Below are positions 1 through 7,263 of a DNA stretch of 33,718 nt, in pieces. Made by a program: the position numbers and the translations under genes. Below the pieces are notes generated by a model. That model was given only the letters and a program-made list of their open reading frames with translations, was not told the DNA's origin and did not search any database. Each line of letters starts with the position of its first letter. Position 1 is the stretch's first letter. This DNA comes from CAG-390 sp964579135 (GTDB lineage Bacteria; Bacillota; Clostridia; Oscillospirales; CAG-272): NCBI GenBank assembly GCA_964579135.1, contig CAZOFD010000017.1:1-33718 (forward strand). Reading direction: 5' to 3'.

Positions 1-83
1 GCAAGGTTAGCGCCCTTACCGCCGAGAAGCTCACGCATATTTGCGTTACCCTCGGTAAAGAGATAGCAATACTTCTTTGCCAT
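1..83 (-). CDS. ppdK: Pyruvate, phosphate dikinase, N-terminal fragment (runs off the window)
   Basis: The minus strand encodes 27 complete residues starting MAKKYCYLFTEGNANMREL and continuing LGGKGANLA. This is the characteristic N-terminus of pyruvate phosphate dikinase; the GGKGANLA stretch begins its ATP-grasp nucleotide-binding domain. The enzyme interconverts pyruvate, ATP and phosphate with phosphoenolpyruvate, AMP and pyrophosphate in the cytoplasm, and is common in anaerobic Clostridia. The ATG (81-83) is preceded by a good ribosome binding site, GGAGGT on the minus strand (95-100). The gene is divergent from holB. Only the start is present, so the identification rests on this short but distinctive segment. 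Confidence 0.85.
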   Translation of the reverse strand, partial: MAKKYCYLFTEGNANMRELLGGKGANL

Positions 84-162
84 TGTTGGGATGTACCTCC
101 GTGTATAAATATATAATTGTAACAAATTCGGATAAAACGCCGTGTGCGCATTACCATTCGGT

Positions 163-172
163 ATTATAGCAC
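163..172 (-). promoter_or_regulatory. Probable extended -10 promoter for ppdK
   Basis: On the minus strand the sequence reads TGTGCTATAAT, an extended -10 (TG-N-TATAAT) with TATAAT at 168-163. No good -35 box lies 16-18 nt upstream, which extended -10 promoters tolerate. It would give an untranslated leader of about 70 nt before the ppdK start. Confidence 0.45.
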
Positions 173-267
173 ACTTTTGAGAAAATATCTACGCTTTTTC
201 GAAAAAAAACGGTATTTTTTCATTGTAATGAAGAAAATCTCGTGCCCGTCGCGTCGCGCCGCGATAC

Positions 268-296
268 TTGACAACGAAAAAAAACGATGATATAAT
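268..296 (+). promoter_or_regulatory. Sigma-A promoter of holB-ricT
   Basis: A perfect consensus TTGACA (268-273), a 17-nt spacer and TATAAT (291-296) lie about 40 nt upstream of the holB start. This predicts transcription starting near 303 and reading holB and ricT together. Confidence 0.85.
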
Positions 297-337
297 TAGC
301 GCAAGACCGATACTTTGAGGGAGGCGCAGAAATATAA

Positions 338-1375
338 ATGAAAACGTTGTTCCCCTCGATAGTCGGAAACGAACGACTGAAAGATAAGATCGCCCGCGGA
401 TTGCTGTCGGGCGGACGGGACATTTCGCACGCTTACGTTATAGAGGGCAAAAAAGGGAGCGGCAAGCGCACTTTCGCGCTTTTGACGGCGGCTGCCGCCA
501 ATTGCGAAAACGTAAATAACAAAGATATGCCGTTGCCTTGCGGGCAATGTTCGGCTTGTCGCAAGATATTGCGCGGCTTTTCGCCGGACGTGGTCTGTGT
601 CGAAAAGGACAAGAGCTCGATCGGAGTGGACAAAATTCGCGAGATCTGTGCCGACGTGGTCATAATGCCGAACGACCTGGAGAGAAAGATTTATATAATA
701 AACGACGCGGATTCGATGACGGTGCAGGCACAGAACGCCTTTCTGCTGACTCTCGAGGAGCCGCCGAGGTACGCCTCGTTCTTTCTCCTTTGCGAGAACG
801 CGGGCGCACTGCTCGAAACGGTAAGGAGCCGCGCGCAGCTGTTGCGTATGCAGCCCCTCGATATCGCTCAGACGGAGCGTGCTTTGCTCGCCGCCGTGCC
901 CGAAGCGGAAAAAATAAAGCGCAGCGCGAAAGCGCGGTTTGACGCGGCGATTGCGTCGGCGGAGGGTTCCGTCGGCAGAGCAATGGAGCTGCTGGGCGAC
1001 AAAGAGAGCGAGGCGATAGCCGCGCGGCGCGCTTTGGCTGCGGATTTCGTTTCGCTTTGTGCGGACAGCCGAACCCTTGTGCGTGCGTCGCTCGTTTTGC
1101 AAAACGCTTGCGGAACGCGCGAGGATGCAGTGGCGTTACTCGGAGACGTCGTTGCGGCAATGCGCGATCTTATCGCGCTGAAAAAGGACGCGACTGTGGC
1201 GCTTGCTTTTTTTGCCGACGCAGACGGGGCGGAGGCGCTGTCCGAACGATACACTCTCGGGAAAATATTGCAGATCGCCGACGCGGCGACGGAGGCGCGA
1301 GGTGCGCTTGCGAAAAATATGAACGTAAGGCTGACGATCGCGGCTATGCTTTCGCGTATCGGGGCACTCAAATAA
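338..1375 (+). CDS. holB: DNA polymerase III, delta' subunit
   Basis: This 345-residue protein is the clamp-loader delta' subunit, which with tau/gamma and delta loads the beta clamp at the replication fork. It shows an AAA+ fold: SHAYVIEGKKGSGKRT at residues 30-45 is a P-loop-like segment with Arg in place of the usual Ser/Thr after Gly-Lys, as expected of a subunit that need not hydrolyse ATP. A zinc-binding cysteine cluster follows (CGQCSAC), then the conserved segment around NAFLLTLEEPP and an SRAQ motif that supplies the arginine finger. The ATG follows GAGGGAGG (317-324). The ricT gene begins 18 bp downstream, matching the holB-yaaT order of Bacillus and Clostridia. Confidence 0.92.
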   Translation: MKTLFPSIVGNERLKDKIARGLLSGGRDISHAYVIEGKKGSGKRTFALLTAAAANCENVNNKDMPLPCGQCSACRKILRGFSPDVVCVEKDKSSIGVDKIREICADVVIMPNDLERKIYIINDADSMTVQAQNAFLLTLEEPPRYASFFLLCENAGALLETVRSRAQLLRMQPLDIAQTERALLAAVPEAEKIKRSAKARFDAAIASAEGSVGRAMELLGDKESEAIAARRALAADFVSLCADSRTLVRASLVLQNACGTREDAVALLGDVVAAMRDLIALKKDATVALAFFADADGAEALSERYTLGKILQIADAATEARGALAKNMNVRLTIAAMLSRIGALK

Positions 1376-1393
1376 CGAAAAGGAAAACCGTAA

Positions 1394-2725
1394 ATGGCAG
1401 ATAACGAGATAAAAGCCGCGCAGGGCGGCGATAAAAAGAAACCGAACAGATCGCACGACTCCGCGGGCGAGCACGGGCGCTCTCGCGGCGCACACAGAGG
1501 GCACGGGCGTCGTCGCGGCGGGGCGAAAGACCGTCGCGGAGGCGAGCGACCCGTCGCCCCTCGCGCACAGGACGCCTCGCGCGCGAGCGTTAAGAGCGCC
1601 GCGGCGGAAATACGCGACGGTAAGAGCGCAAAAGACAAAGAAAAGAGCCGGGAGGCGCGCCCACTCGTTAACATCAACGAAGATCCCGCGGTATTCGGCG
1701 CGTCCGTGGCAAGGCGCGAGACCGGGCTTGAGTTTTTCGGTTTTGCGGACGCCAAAGAGGACGATTCGTGGATCGACGAAATGCCGCTTGACCCGACCCT
1801 CGACGCCGTTTTTGCGGACGCTTTGCCGCCCGAGCCGACGGAGGACGGGGTGACCGTCGTCGGTATTAAATTTTCGTCGGGGAGCAAGGTATACTACTTC
1901 GATCCCGACGGGATAGATTTTAAACGCACGGATCACGCGATAGTGGAAACGGCGCGCGGGCTCGAGTTCGGCGACGTGGCGCTTGCAAACACCGCCGTGC
2001 CGCCGAGCGCGATTGTGCGCCCGCTCAAAAAGGTCGTAAGAGCGGCGACGGCGGAGGATATCGCCAAAAACGCGGAAAACGTGCGAAAAGAGAACGAAGC
2101 GTTTAAAATATGCGTCTCCAAGATCGCACATCACGGTCTGGATATGAAACTCGTCGGAGCGCAGTATACTTTCGACAACACAAAGCTTATTTTTTATTTC
2201 ACCTCGGCGGGGCGTGTGGATTTTCGCGAGCTTGTAAAAGATCTCGCATCCGTTTTCAGAACGAGGATAGAGCTGCGGCAGATAGGCATTCGCGACGAGG
2301 CGAAGATGATAGGCGGCTGGGGCGTGTGCGGCAGAAAACTCTGTTGTTCGAACTTTTTGCCGAATTTTGCCCAGGTCTCCATACGAATGGCAAAGGATCA
2401 GGGGCTTTCGCTCAACTCCTCGAAGATCTCGGGAACTTGCGGCAGACTGATGTGTTGCCTCAGGTTCGAGCAGGAATCGTATGAAAAGGAGATATCCTTT
2501 ATGCCTCCCGTGGATTCTCGCGTTAAGACCGCGGACGGCAACGGTACGGTTACCGATCTTTTGCCGATGTCGGGCAGCGTTAAGGTCAAACTCGACGACA
2601 AGCCCGAGGCTGCGCCCGCGTCTTACAAGCTCTCCGACGTCGAGATCACGTGGGCTGCTCCGATGAAAAAACGCGCGAACGACGAGCGTGACGGCGCAGA
2701 GGGAGACAACGGGAACGACGTCTGA
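1394..2725 (+). CDS. ricT: RicT/YaaT-like PSP1-domain protein with long basic N-terminal extension
   Basis: The 443-residue product contains the PSP1 domain of RicT (YaaT), part of the RicA/F/T complex that works with RNase Y in mRNA maturation and influences phosphorelay-dependent sporulation and competence in Bacillus. The core begins near residue 152 (VVGIKFSSGSKVYYF). It carries the two conserved cysteine clusters CGRKLCC and CGRLMCC, which in this family bind iron-sulfur clusters. Unusually, residues 1 to about 145 are a charged, Arg/Gly/Lys-rich, low-complexity extension (for example GAHRGHGRRRGGAKDRRGG). Bacillus YaaT is about 275 residues and lacks it. The RBS is AAAGGA just before the ATG. 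The gene is co-transcribed with holB. Confidence 0.88.
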   Translation: MADNEIKAAQGGDKKKPNRSHDSAGEHGRSRGAHRGHGRRRGGAKDRRGGERPVAPRAQDASRASVKSAAAEIRDGKSAKDKEKSREARPLVNINEDPAVFGASVARRETGLEFFGFADAKEDDSWIDEMPLDPTLDAVFADALPPEPTEDGVTVVGIKFSSGSKVYYFDPDGIDFKRTDHAIVETARGLEFGDVALANTAVPPSAIVRPLKKVVRAATAEDIAKNAENVRKENEAFKICVSKIAHHGLDMKLVGAQYTFDNTKLIFYFTSAGRVDFRELVKDLASVFRTRIELRQIGIRDEAKMIGGWGVCGRKLCCSNFLPNFAQVSIRMAKDQGLSLNSSKISGTCGRLMCCLRFEQESYEKEISFMPPVDSRVKTADGNGTVTDLLPMSGSVKVKLDDKPEAAPASYKLSDVEITWAAPMKKRANDERDGAEGDNGNDV

Positions 2726-2737
2726 GGTTCGGTGCTG

Positions 2738-2779
2738 CCGATTTTTTCGAAAATAGTATAACTAATTTAAAAAAATCGG
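2738..2779 (+). repeat. Inverted repeat between ricT and ferredoxin gene
   Basis: CCGATTTTTT (2738-2747) and AAAAAATCGG (2770-2779) are exact reverse complements separated by 22 nt. The T-run lies inside the stem, so it is not a textbook terminator. It could act as a weak bidirectional terminator for holB-ricT or be incidental AT-rich sequence. Confidence 0.3.
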
Positions 2780-2788
2780 TCAAACCAC

Positions 2789-2816
2789 TTGCATTTGCGT
2801 TTTTTTGTGATAAAAT
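2789..2816 (+). promoter_or_regulatory. Sigma-A promoter of the ferredoxin gene
   Basis: TTGCAT (2789-2794), a 16-nt spacer and TAAAAT (2811-2816) lie 30 nt upstream of the ferredoxin start codon. This fits a short-leader, strongly expressed gene. Confidence 0.65.
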
Positions 2817-2845
2817 AGTATCATTATCTATGGAGGTAGATTATT

Positions 2846-3016
2846 ATGGCATACAAGATTACTGATGCTTGCATCGCTTGCGGTGCTTGCGCCGACGAGT
2901 GTCCTGTGGGCGCTATCAGCGAGGGTGAGGATAAATACCAGATCGACCCCGAAAAGTGCATTGATTGCGGCGCTTGCGCGGGTACTTGCCCCGTCGAGGC
3001 TCCCCAAGAGGCATAA
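2846..3016 (+). CDS. 2[4Fe-4S] ferredoxin
   Basis: This 56-residue protein (MAYKITDACIACGACADECP at the start) is a clostridial-type 2[4Fe-4S] ferredoxin, a soluble low-potential electron carrier for hydrogenase, pyruvate:ferredoxin oxidoreductase and related enzymes. It has two CxxCxxCxxxCP motifs with cysteines at 9, 12, 15, 19 and 38, 41, 44, 48. The length matches the family (about 55 residues). The ATG is preceded by TGGAGGTAG (2831-2839). It has its own promoter and a terminator-like hairpin downstream, so it is probably monocistronic. Confidence 0.95.
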   Translation: MAYKITDACIACGACADECPVGAISEGEDKYQIDPEKCIDCGACAGTCPVEAPQEA

Positions 3017-3069
3017 GGTTTGCTTTATGCAAGGCGTTCGTTCCCCGCTTGCGGAGATCGGGCGATCAA

Positions 3070-3115
3070 AGCGTCGAGGCGCGCGGTTAGCGGTCTCGGC
3101 GCTTTTGCTTTTTGG
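3070..3115 (+). terminator. Probable terminator of the ferredoxin gene
   Basis: AGCGTCGAG (3070-3078) pairs with CTCGGCGCT (3095-3103) with one G-T wobble, followed by TTTTGCTTTTT. The 16-nt loop is GC-rich and may fold further. It lies about 55 nt after the ferredoxin stop codon. Confidence 0.55.
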
Positions 3116-3187
3116 CGGGTTCGTCGCTCGCTTAAACGATATAAACGGCGCGGGCGTTCCGCTGCCGATTCTTAAGGAGAAACCGAT

Positions 3188-3751
3188 ATGAAAAAATACG
3201 AAGATCTTTCGGAGAAAAAACTTTCGGGCGAAAGAATATATTCGGGCAAAGTTTTGAATCTCGAACGTGACGATATAGAGCTTCCCGACGGAAAGAGCGG
3301 TGTGCGCGAGGTTATACGTCACCCCGGCGCCGTTTGCGTCGTGCCGCTTACCGACGAGGGCGAGGTCGTTTGCGTGCGCCAGTTCAGGTATCCGCACACC
3401 GAAGTGCTTCTCGAGGTGCCGGCAGGCAAGCTCGAGGCGGGCGAAACGGACGTAGCCGAGGCGGCAAGGCGCGAACTGCGCGAGGAGACCGGAGCGCGTT
3501 GCGGCAAGCTGACGTATCTCGGCAAACTTTATCCCTCCCCCGCGATAATAGACGAGGTTATACATATGTTCCTTGCGGAAGAGCTCGTTTTCGGCGCGGA
3601 CGCCCCCGACGACGACGAATTTATACTCGTCGACAAACTTCCGCTTGCGAAACTTGTCGATATGACGATGAACGGGGAGATCCCCGACTCAAAAACGCAG
3701 ATAGCCGCCCTCAAAGTCTCGGCTCTGCTTGCGAAAAGACGCGAGCGGTGA
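3188..3751 (+). CDS. Nudix hydrolase, ADP-ribose pyrophosphatase-like
   Basis: The 187-residue protein resembles the NudF/YqkG ADP-ribose pyrophosphatase family, which cleaves ADP-ribose to AMP and ribose 5-phosphate. The Nudix box is intact: G at about residue 80 followed by REL-REE-TG (core ARRELREETGA), which coordinates magnesium. Upstream, RQFRYP and LEVPAGKLE are typical of the ADP-ribose subfamily, and the conserved SPAIIDE segment follows. The start is set by AAGGAGA (3174-3180). It lies 44 bp upstream of the PgeF-like gene and may be co-transcribed with it. Substrate choice within Nudix cannot be proved from sequence. Confidence 0.88.
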   Translation: MKKYEDLSEKKLSGERIYSGKVLNLERDDIELPDGKSGVREVIRHPGAVCVVPLTDEGEVVCVRQFRYPHTEVLLEVPAGKLEAGETDVAEAARRELREETGARCGKLTYLGKLYPSPAIIDEVIHMFLAEELVFGADAPDDDEFILVDKLPLAKLVDMTMNGEIPDSKTQIAALKVSALLAKRRER

Positions 3752-3795
3752 CGGCGCTCGCCGCGGATACGACAGCGGAAGAGGGGTAAAATAAT

Positions 3796-4584
3796 ATGAG
3801 AACTATCGTCGGCGAAAACGGCGCGGTATATATTGCCTCGGATATTTTGCCCGTAAGGCACGCGTTTTCGACAAGGCTCGGGGGCAAGAGCTTGGAGGCG
3901 CATACCGCCGAGCTGAATCTCGGCTTCGGCAGGGGCGACGACAGAGATACGGTGCTGCGCAATTTGGAGATTTTCTGTACTGCCGCGGGGGTAAGGGCGC
4001 AAGACGTCGTTTCTTTGCCGCAGATACATTCCCGCACGGTGATAACCGTTTGCAAGTCGCGTTGCGGCGAGGGATATTTTTTGCCGCCGTCGGGCGAGTG
4101 CGACGGATACGTGACCGCGGAGCGGGGCGTTGTGCTCGGAGTAAAAACCGCGGATTGCGTGCCCGTTTTGCTTTGCGCTCTGAGCGGTGCGGCACCCGTT
4201 GCCGTTGCCGCCGTGCACGCGGGGTGGCGCGGCACCGCGGCGGGCATCGTGTGCGAGGCGACGGAGCGCTTGCGTGCGCTTGCGCACGGGTGCGAGATAG
4301 TCGCGGCGATTGGCCCCGCGATATCGCGCTGCTGTTTCGAGGTCGGCGAGGACTTTGCGCTTGAGTTCGGCGAGGAACTTTCGTCGCGTTTCGTATTTCG
4401 TCGCGACGGGCGCACCTTTGCCGATCTGAAAGCCGCCAACGCCTATCTGCTCGAGCGAAGCGGCGTGAAAAAAGAAAATATCGACGTTTGCGATCTTTGC
4501 ACGTATTGCGAAGAAGAACTTTTTTATTCTCACAGGAGGATGCACGGCGTAAGAGGGACGATGCTGTCGATAATATCCCTTTGA
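3796..4584 (+). CDS. pgeF: YfiH/PgeF family protein (multicopper-like nucleoside phosphorylase/peptidoglycan editing factor)
   Basis: This 262-residue protein belongs to the YfiH/YlmD (DUF152) family. Members have been linked to purine nucleoside processing with an active-site zinc and to preventing misincorporation into peptidoglycan precursors. The metal ligands are visible: His78 (PQIHS), Cys121 (KTADC) and His141 (VHAGWRG), all in canonical motifs. Length is normal. The start follows a weak GAGGGG about 9 nt upstream. In Bacillus the homologue lies in the division/sporulation ylm region. Here it precedes spoIIR by 111 bp. Confidence 0.9.
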   Translation: MRTIVGENGAVYIASDILPVRHAFSTRLGGKSLEAHTAELNLGFGRGDDRDTVLRNLEIFCTAAGVRAQDVVSLPQIHSRTVITVCKSRCGEGYFLPPSGECDGYVTAERGVVLGVKTADCVPVLLCALSGAAPVAVAAVHAGWRGTAAGIVCEATERLRALAHGCEIVAAIGPAISRCCFEVGEDFALEFGEELSSRFVFRRDGRTFADLKAANAYLLERSGVKKENIDVCDLCTYCEEELFYSHRRMHGVRGTMLSIISL

Positions 4585-4633
4585 TTTGTCGCCCCACGGT
4601 GAATAAGTCGCGTGCGATCGGGTAAATATAAAT

Positions 4634-4661
4634 CGTATAGCTCCGTAAAACGTACATAAAA
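4634..4661 (+). promoter_or_regulatory. Candidate forespore sigma (SigF/SigG-like) promoter of spoIIR
   Basis: CGTATA (4634-4639), 15 nt, then CATAAAA (4655-4661) resembles the GYATA / CATA-type elements read by forespore sigma factors. It sits 35 nt upstream of spoIIR, a SigF-dependent gene in Bacillus. No sigma-A consensus is evident in this 111-bp gap. A small hairpin GCCGAC-AAC-GTCGGC lies just downstream (4664-4678). Short motifs like these can occur by chance. Confidence 0.4.
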
Positions 4662-4695
4662 ATGCCGACAACGTCGGCGGAACGGAGCAGATCGT

Positions 4696-5337
4696 ATGAA
4701 ATCGAAAATAAGATTCATAGCCGCTTTTTCGGCGCTTGTCGCCGTTTCCATCCTCGTCGTTTCGGCAGCCTTGCCGAACGCCGCCCGCGCCACCGAAACT
4801 TCGGGCTGCGGCGTGTACGACACGGTGCTTCGCCTGCACGTGATAGCGAATTCCGACAGCGAGTTTGACCAGGGCTTAAAGCTCGAGGTGCGCGATGCCG
4901 TTTTGGACGCGGCGCAAACGCTTTTTGCGGGCTGTGGGGATCGCGACGAAGCTGCGGAGCGCGCCGCGCTGAATGCGGACAAACTGAAGAATGCCGCAGA
5001 CTCCGTTCTTGCGAGCGCGGGCGTCGATTATCGCGCGGAGGTTTTTATAGGCAAGGAGACTTATCCGACGCGAGTGTACGAGAGCGCGGCGTACCCCGAG
5101 GGCGAATATCTTTCGCTGCGTATAGTGCTCGGCGAGGGCGAGGGGCAAAATTGGTGGTGCGTTCTTTTCCCTCCGCTGTGCCTCTCCGCCGCGAAACAAA
5201 AGACGTCCGAGACAGCCGTGAGCACCGAGGTCGGGTTGACGGCGGAGCAGTTTGAGATAATAACGCGCCCGCCCGTAACGAGATATCGCGTTAAACTCAA
5301 GTTTTTCGAACTTCTTACTTCGATGAAAAACAAGTAA
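4696..5337 (+). CDS. spoIIR: Stage II sporulation protein R
   Basis: This 213-residue protein has an N-terminal signal or membrane segment (residues about 5-27, ending in an Ala-rich stretch), consistent with secretion from the forespore into the intermembrane space. There SpoIIR triggers SpoIIGA to process pro-SigE. The family signatures are present: RLHVIANSDS near residue 46, then DQGLKLEVRDAVLDA, YPEGEYLSLRIVLG and NWWCVLFPPLC. The length is close to the family norm. The start is preceded by CGGAGCA. It is the main evidence that the organism sporulates or descends from sporulating ancestors. Confidence 0.93.
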   Translation: MKSKIRFIAAFSALVAVSILVVSAALPNAARATETSGCGVYDTVLRLHVIANSDSEFDQGLKLEVRDAVLDAAQTLFAGCGDRDEAAERAALNADKLKNAADSVLASAGVDYRAEVFIGKETYPTRVYESAAYPEGEYLSLRIVLGEGEGQNWWCVLFPPLCLSAAKQKTSETAVSTEVGLTAEQFEIITRPPVTRYRVKLKFFELLTSMKNK

Positions 5338-5401
5338 CGGCTCTCACCGAAGCCCTGTTTTTGCAAGTTGCACAAAAATGCGCCGACGTTCAATGATCGT
5401 A

Positions 5402-5430
5402 TTGCGAAAATGCCGAAAACGTGATATAAT
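5402..5430 (+). promoter_or_regulatory. Sigma-A promoter upstream of the gapped metallo-hydrolase gene
   Basis: TTGCGA (5402-5407), 17 nt, TATAAT (5425-5430) predicts transcription from about 5437. Because this is 18 bp from the gap edge, the start codon of the gene downstream must lie inside the unsequenced gap. The ATG-led open frame that spans the promoter is not coding. Confidence 0.7.
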
Positions 5431-5454
5431 CAAAAAAAGTCGGCAAAAAGGTCG

Positions 5455-5554
5455 NNNNNNNNNNNNNNNNNNNNNNNNNNNNNNNNNNNNNNNNNNNNNN
5501 NNNNNNNNNNNNNNNNNNNNNNNNNNNNNNNNNNNNNNNNNNNNNNNNNNNNNN
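5455..5554. other. Assembly gap (100 N)
   Basis: This is a run of exactly 100 N, the usual placeholder for a scaffold join of unknown length. It hides the start codon and N-terminal region of the metallo-hydrolase gene. The reading frame cannot be carried across it. Confidence 0.98.
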
Positions 5555-7027
5555 GTCGACGGCAACTACGTTATAGTTGCGGATAAGGAATGGATGCTTA
5601 TCGACGGAGCGATAGCTCTTTGCCGCTCGCTTAAAGAGAGCGCGGGATACGTCGGCGCACCGAAAGAGCTTACGGAGAATATGACGTACGACGACTACGC
5701 TCGCTCGGGCTGGAAAACGGAGACCGTTCCCGCTTACGACAGCGGTATTTTGGCAAGCAAGACCTTTGCCAACGACTCCAAGCTCAGAGCCGACGGAACG
5801 GAAAACCTCGTATATTCCGTATCTACGACGACGGTCGAGCAGTACGAGGCGTATATAGCCAAGCTCGAAAAGCATTATTTCACGGTAAAAAAGAACGTTG
5901 ACAGCGCAACGCTCAAAGCTGCGTCGGTCACCAAGGGCGATATCAATATGAATATCGAGCTGCTCGTCTCGAAAAAGACTCTCAAGATCGAGATTGCGGG
6001 CAGCGATTCGGTATCGGTTGAAGATTTTTCTTATACTTATACGAAAAAAGAGGGCGATACGACGACTTTCTACGCTTACGGTCTCGTTATGGACCCCAAC
6101 GGTATCGATATCTCCGAGAACAAGACGCGTATGAACTGCGGAATGCTGAACTTGATTAAGCTCGCGGATAACAGCGTTATCATAATCGACGGCGGCGGAA
6201 ACGATCAGATGAGCGACAAAGCGCGCGACGGTCTGATGACTTTCCTGCGCGAGATAACGGGTACAAAATCCGGCGAGAAGATAAGGATCGCCTGCTGGCT
6301 CATTACGCACGATCATACGGATCACTTTCAGGGCTTTACGCGCTTCCTTGTCAAGTATCACGATCAGGTCACGGTCGAGAGGATGATGTATAACGTCTCG
6401 GTCTGGACTCGTTCGACCGGTTCGGAGCATACCGTGAGCAACAGCTTCAAAACGGTGCGCACCAAAATACTCGAGTGGTACCCCGACGTGCAGTATCACT
6501 ATCCCGCGGTCGGGGAGAACATAACGCTTGCCGACGTTAGTATGCGGGTGATGTTTACGCATACGGCGTTCATCGACTATACCAACGGCGCAAAATATAC
6601 GTCCGACGTTAACGAGAACAACGTTTCCACGGTCGTAAAGTGGACGATGGACGGTCAGACCGTTCTTACGACGGGAGACATCGAGGAAAAGGCAGCCGAT
6701 CTCTTCCTTTTGATGTATTCGAATGCCGAGATCAAATGCGATCTGTTCCAGGTTAACCACCACGGTCATAACCGTATCGACGGTGTGTATCTGGCGGCAA
6801 ACCCCACGATGACTTTCTTCCCGCAGTCCTCGGGTAAATTCAAGCTCTCAAGCCAAACGGTGCTGAGGAGCGTAAAGAAAGCCACGAAACTCGGCGAGGC
6901 GGGTTTGTTCTATTCCGGTGACGAAACGGTCGGATTCGCCGTTGTCGACGGAAGTATCAAGGACGTTTATCACGCGGCGGTCGTCGGCGACGACTGCAGC
7001 ATAGGTCGTTGGAGCTGGCTTTCCTAA
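5555..7027 (+). CDS. Metallo-beta-lactamase-fold hydrolase, N-terminus missing in gap
   Basis: The visible 490 residues end at a TAA at 7025-7027. The C-terminal half is a metallo-beta-lactamase domain related to the ComEC C-terminal domain: a Gly-rich strand (VIIIDGGGND), the zinc motif THDHTDH (6305-6325), LTTGDIEE supplying the later Asp, and NHHGHN. The N-terminal about 190 visible residues are Thr/Val/Tyr-rich with alternating hydrophobicity, suggesting a beta-rich extracytoplasmic module I do not recognise. A signal peptide would lie in the gap. The substrate is unknown; nuclease, phosphodiesterase or lipid hydrolase activities all occur in this superfamily. The gene is flanked by its own promoter and a hairpin, so it is probably monocistronic. 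Confidence 0.75.
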   Translation, partial: VDGNYVIVADKEWMLIDGAIALCRSLKESAGYVGAPKELTENMTYDDYARSGWKTETVPAYDSGILASKTFANDSKLRADGTENLVYSVSTTTVEQYEAYIAKLEKHYFTVKKNVDSATLKAASVTKGDINMNIELLVSKKTLKIEIAGSDSVSVEDFSYTYTKKEGDTTTFYAYGLVMDPNGIDISENKTRMNCGMLNLIKLADNSVIIIDGGGNDQMSDKARDGLMTFLREITGTKSGEKIRIACWLITHDHTDHFQGFTRFLVKYHDQVTVERMMYNVSVWTRSTGSEHTVSNSFKTVRTKILEWYPDVQYHYPAVGENITLADVSMRVMFTHTAFIDYTNGAKYTSDVNENNVSTVVKWTMDGQTVLTTGDIEEKAADLFLLMYSNAEIKCDLFQVNHHGHNRIDGVYLAANPTMTFFPQSSGKFKLSSQTVLRSVKKATKLGEAGLFYSGDETVGFAVVDGSIKDVYHAAVVGDDCSIGRWSWLS

Positions 7028-7090
7028 CGGCTTTTGACGAAAAAACGGACAAAAAGAGCCGATAATTGCCCGTTTGGGCATACGTATAAG

Positions 7091-7120
7091 GCGTCCCCGC
7101 GACAAAAGTCGCGGGGACGC
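7091..7120. terminator. Perfect 13-bp hairpin after the metallo-hydrolase gene
   Basis: GCGTCCCCGCGAC (7091-7103), loop AAAA, then the exact complement (7108-7120), followed by TCGCTTTTCG. The very GC-rich stem with a modest T-tract suggests a terminator, the first of two in the 236-bp gap between convergent genes. Confidence 0.65.
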
Positions 7121-7190
7121 TCGCTTTTCGCAACGTCGTTTTGCGCCGCGGCAAACGTAGTTGGTGCGACGATATATATTCCTATATGCG

Positions 7191-7228
7191 AAACGGCTGC
7201 AAGACTGGGTGTCTTGCAGCCGTTTTTG
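7191..7228. terminator. Bidirectional terminator between the metallo-hydrolase gene and coaW
   Basis: AAACGGCTGCAAGAC (7191-7205), loop TGGGT, then the exact 15-bp complement (7211-7225) running into TTTTTGGCTTTT on the plus strand. It lies between convergent genes (stops at 7027 and 7264). Its apex resembles the terminator at 18509-18551. Confidence 0.85.
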
Positions 7229-7263
7229 GCTTTTCGGTCGACGGTGGCGGCGTTTGCCGCATA

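Noticed and set aside
5378..5454. ATG-led frame apparently starting the metallo-hydrolase
   Set aside because: It spans the TTGCGA-N17-TATAAT promoter, has no RBS, and its continuity depends on an arbitrary 100-N gap.
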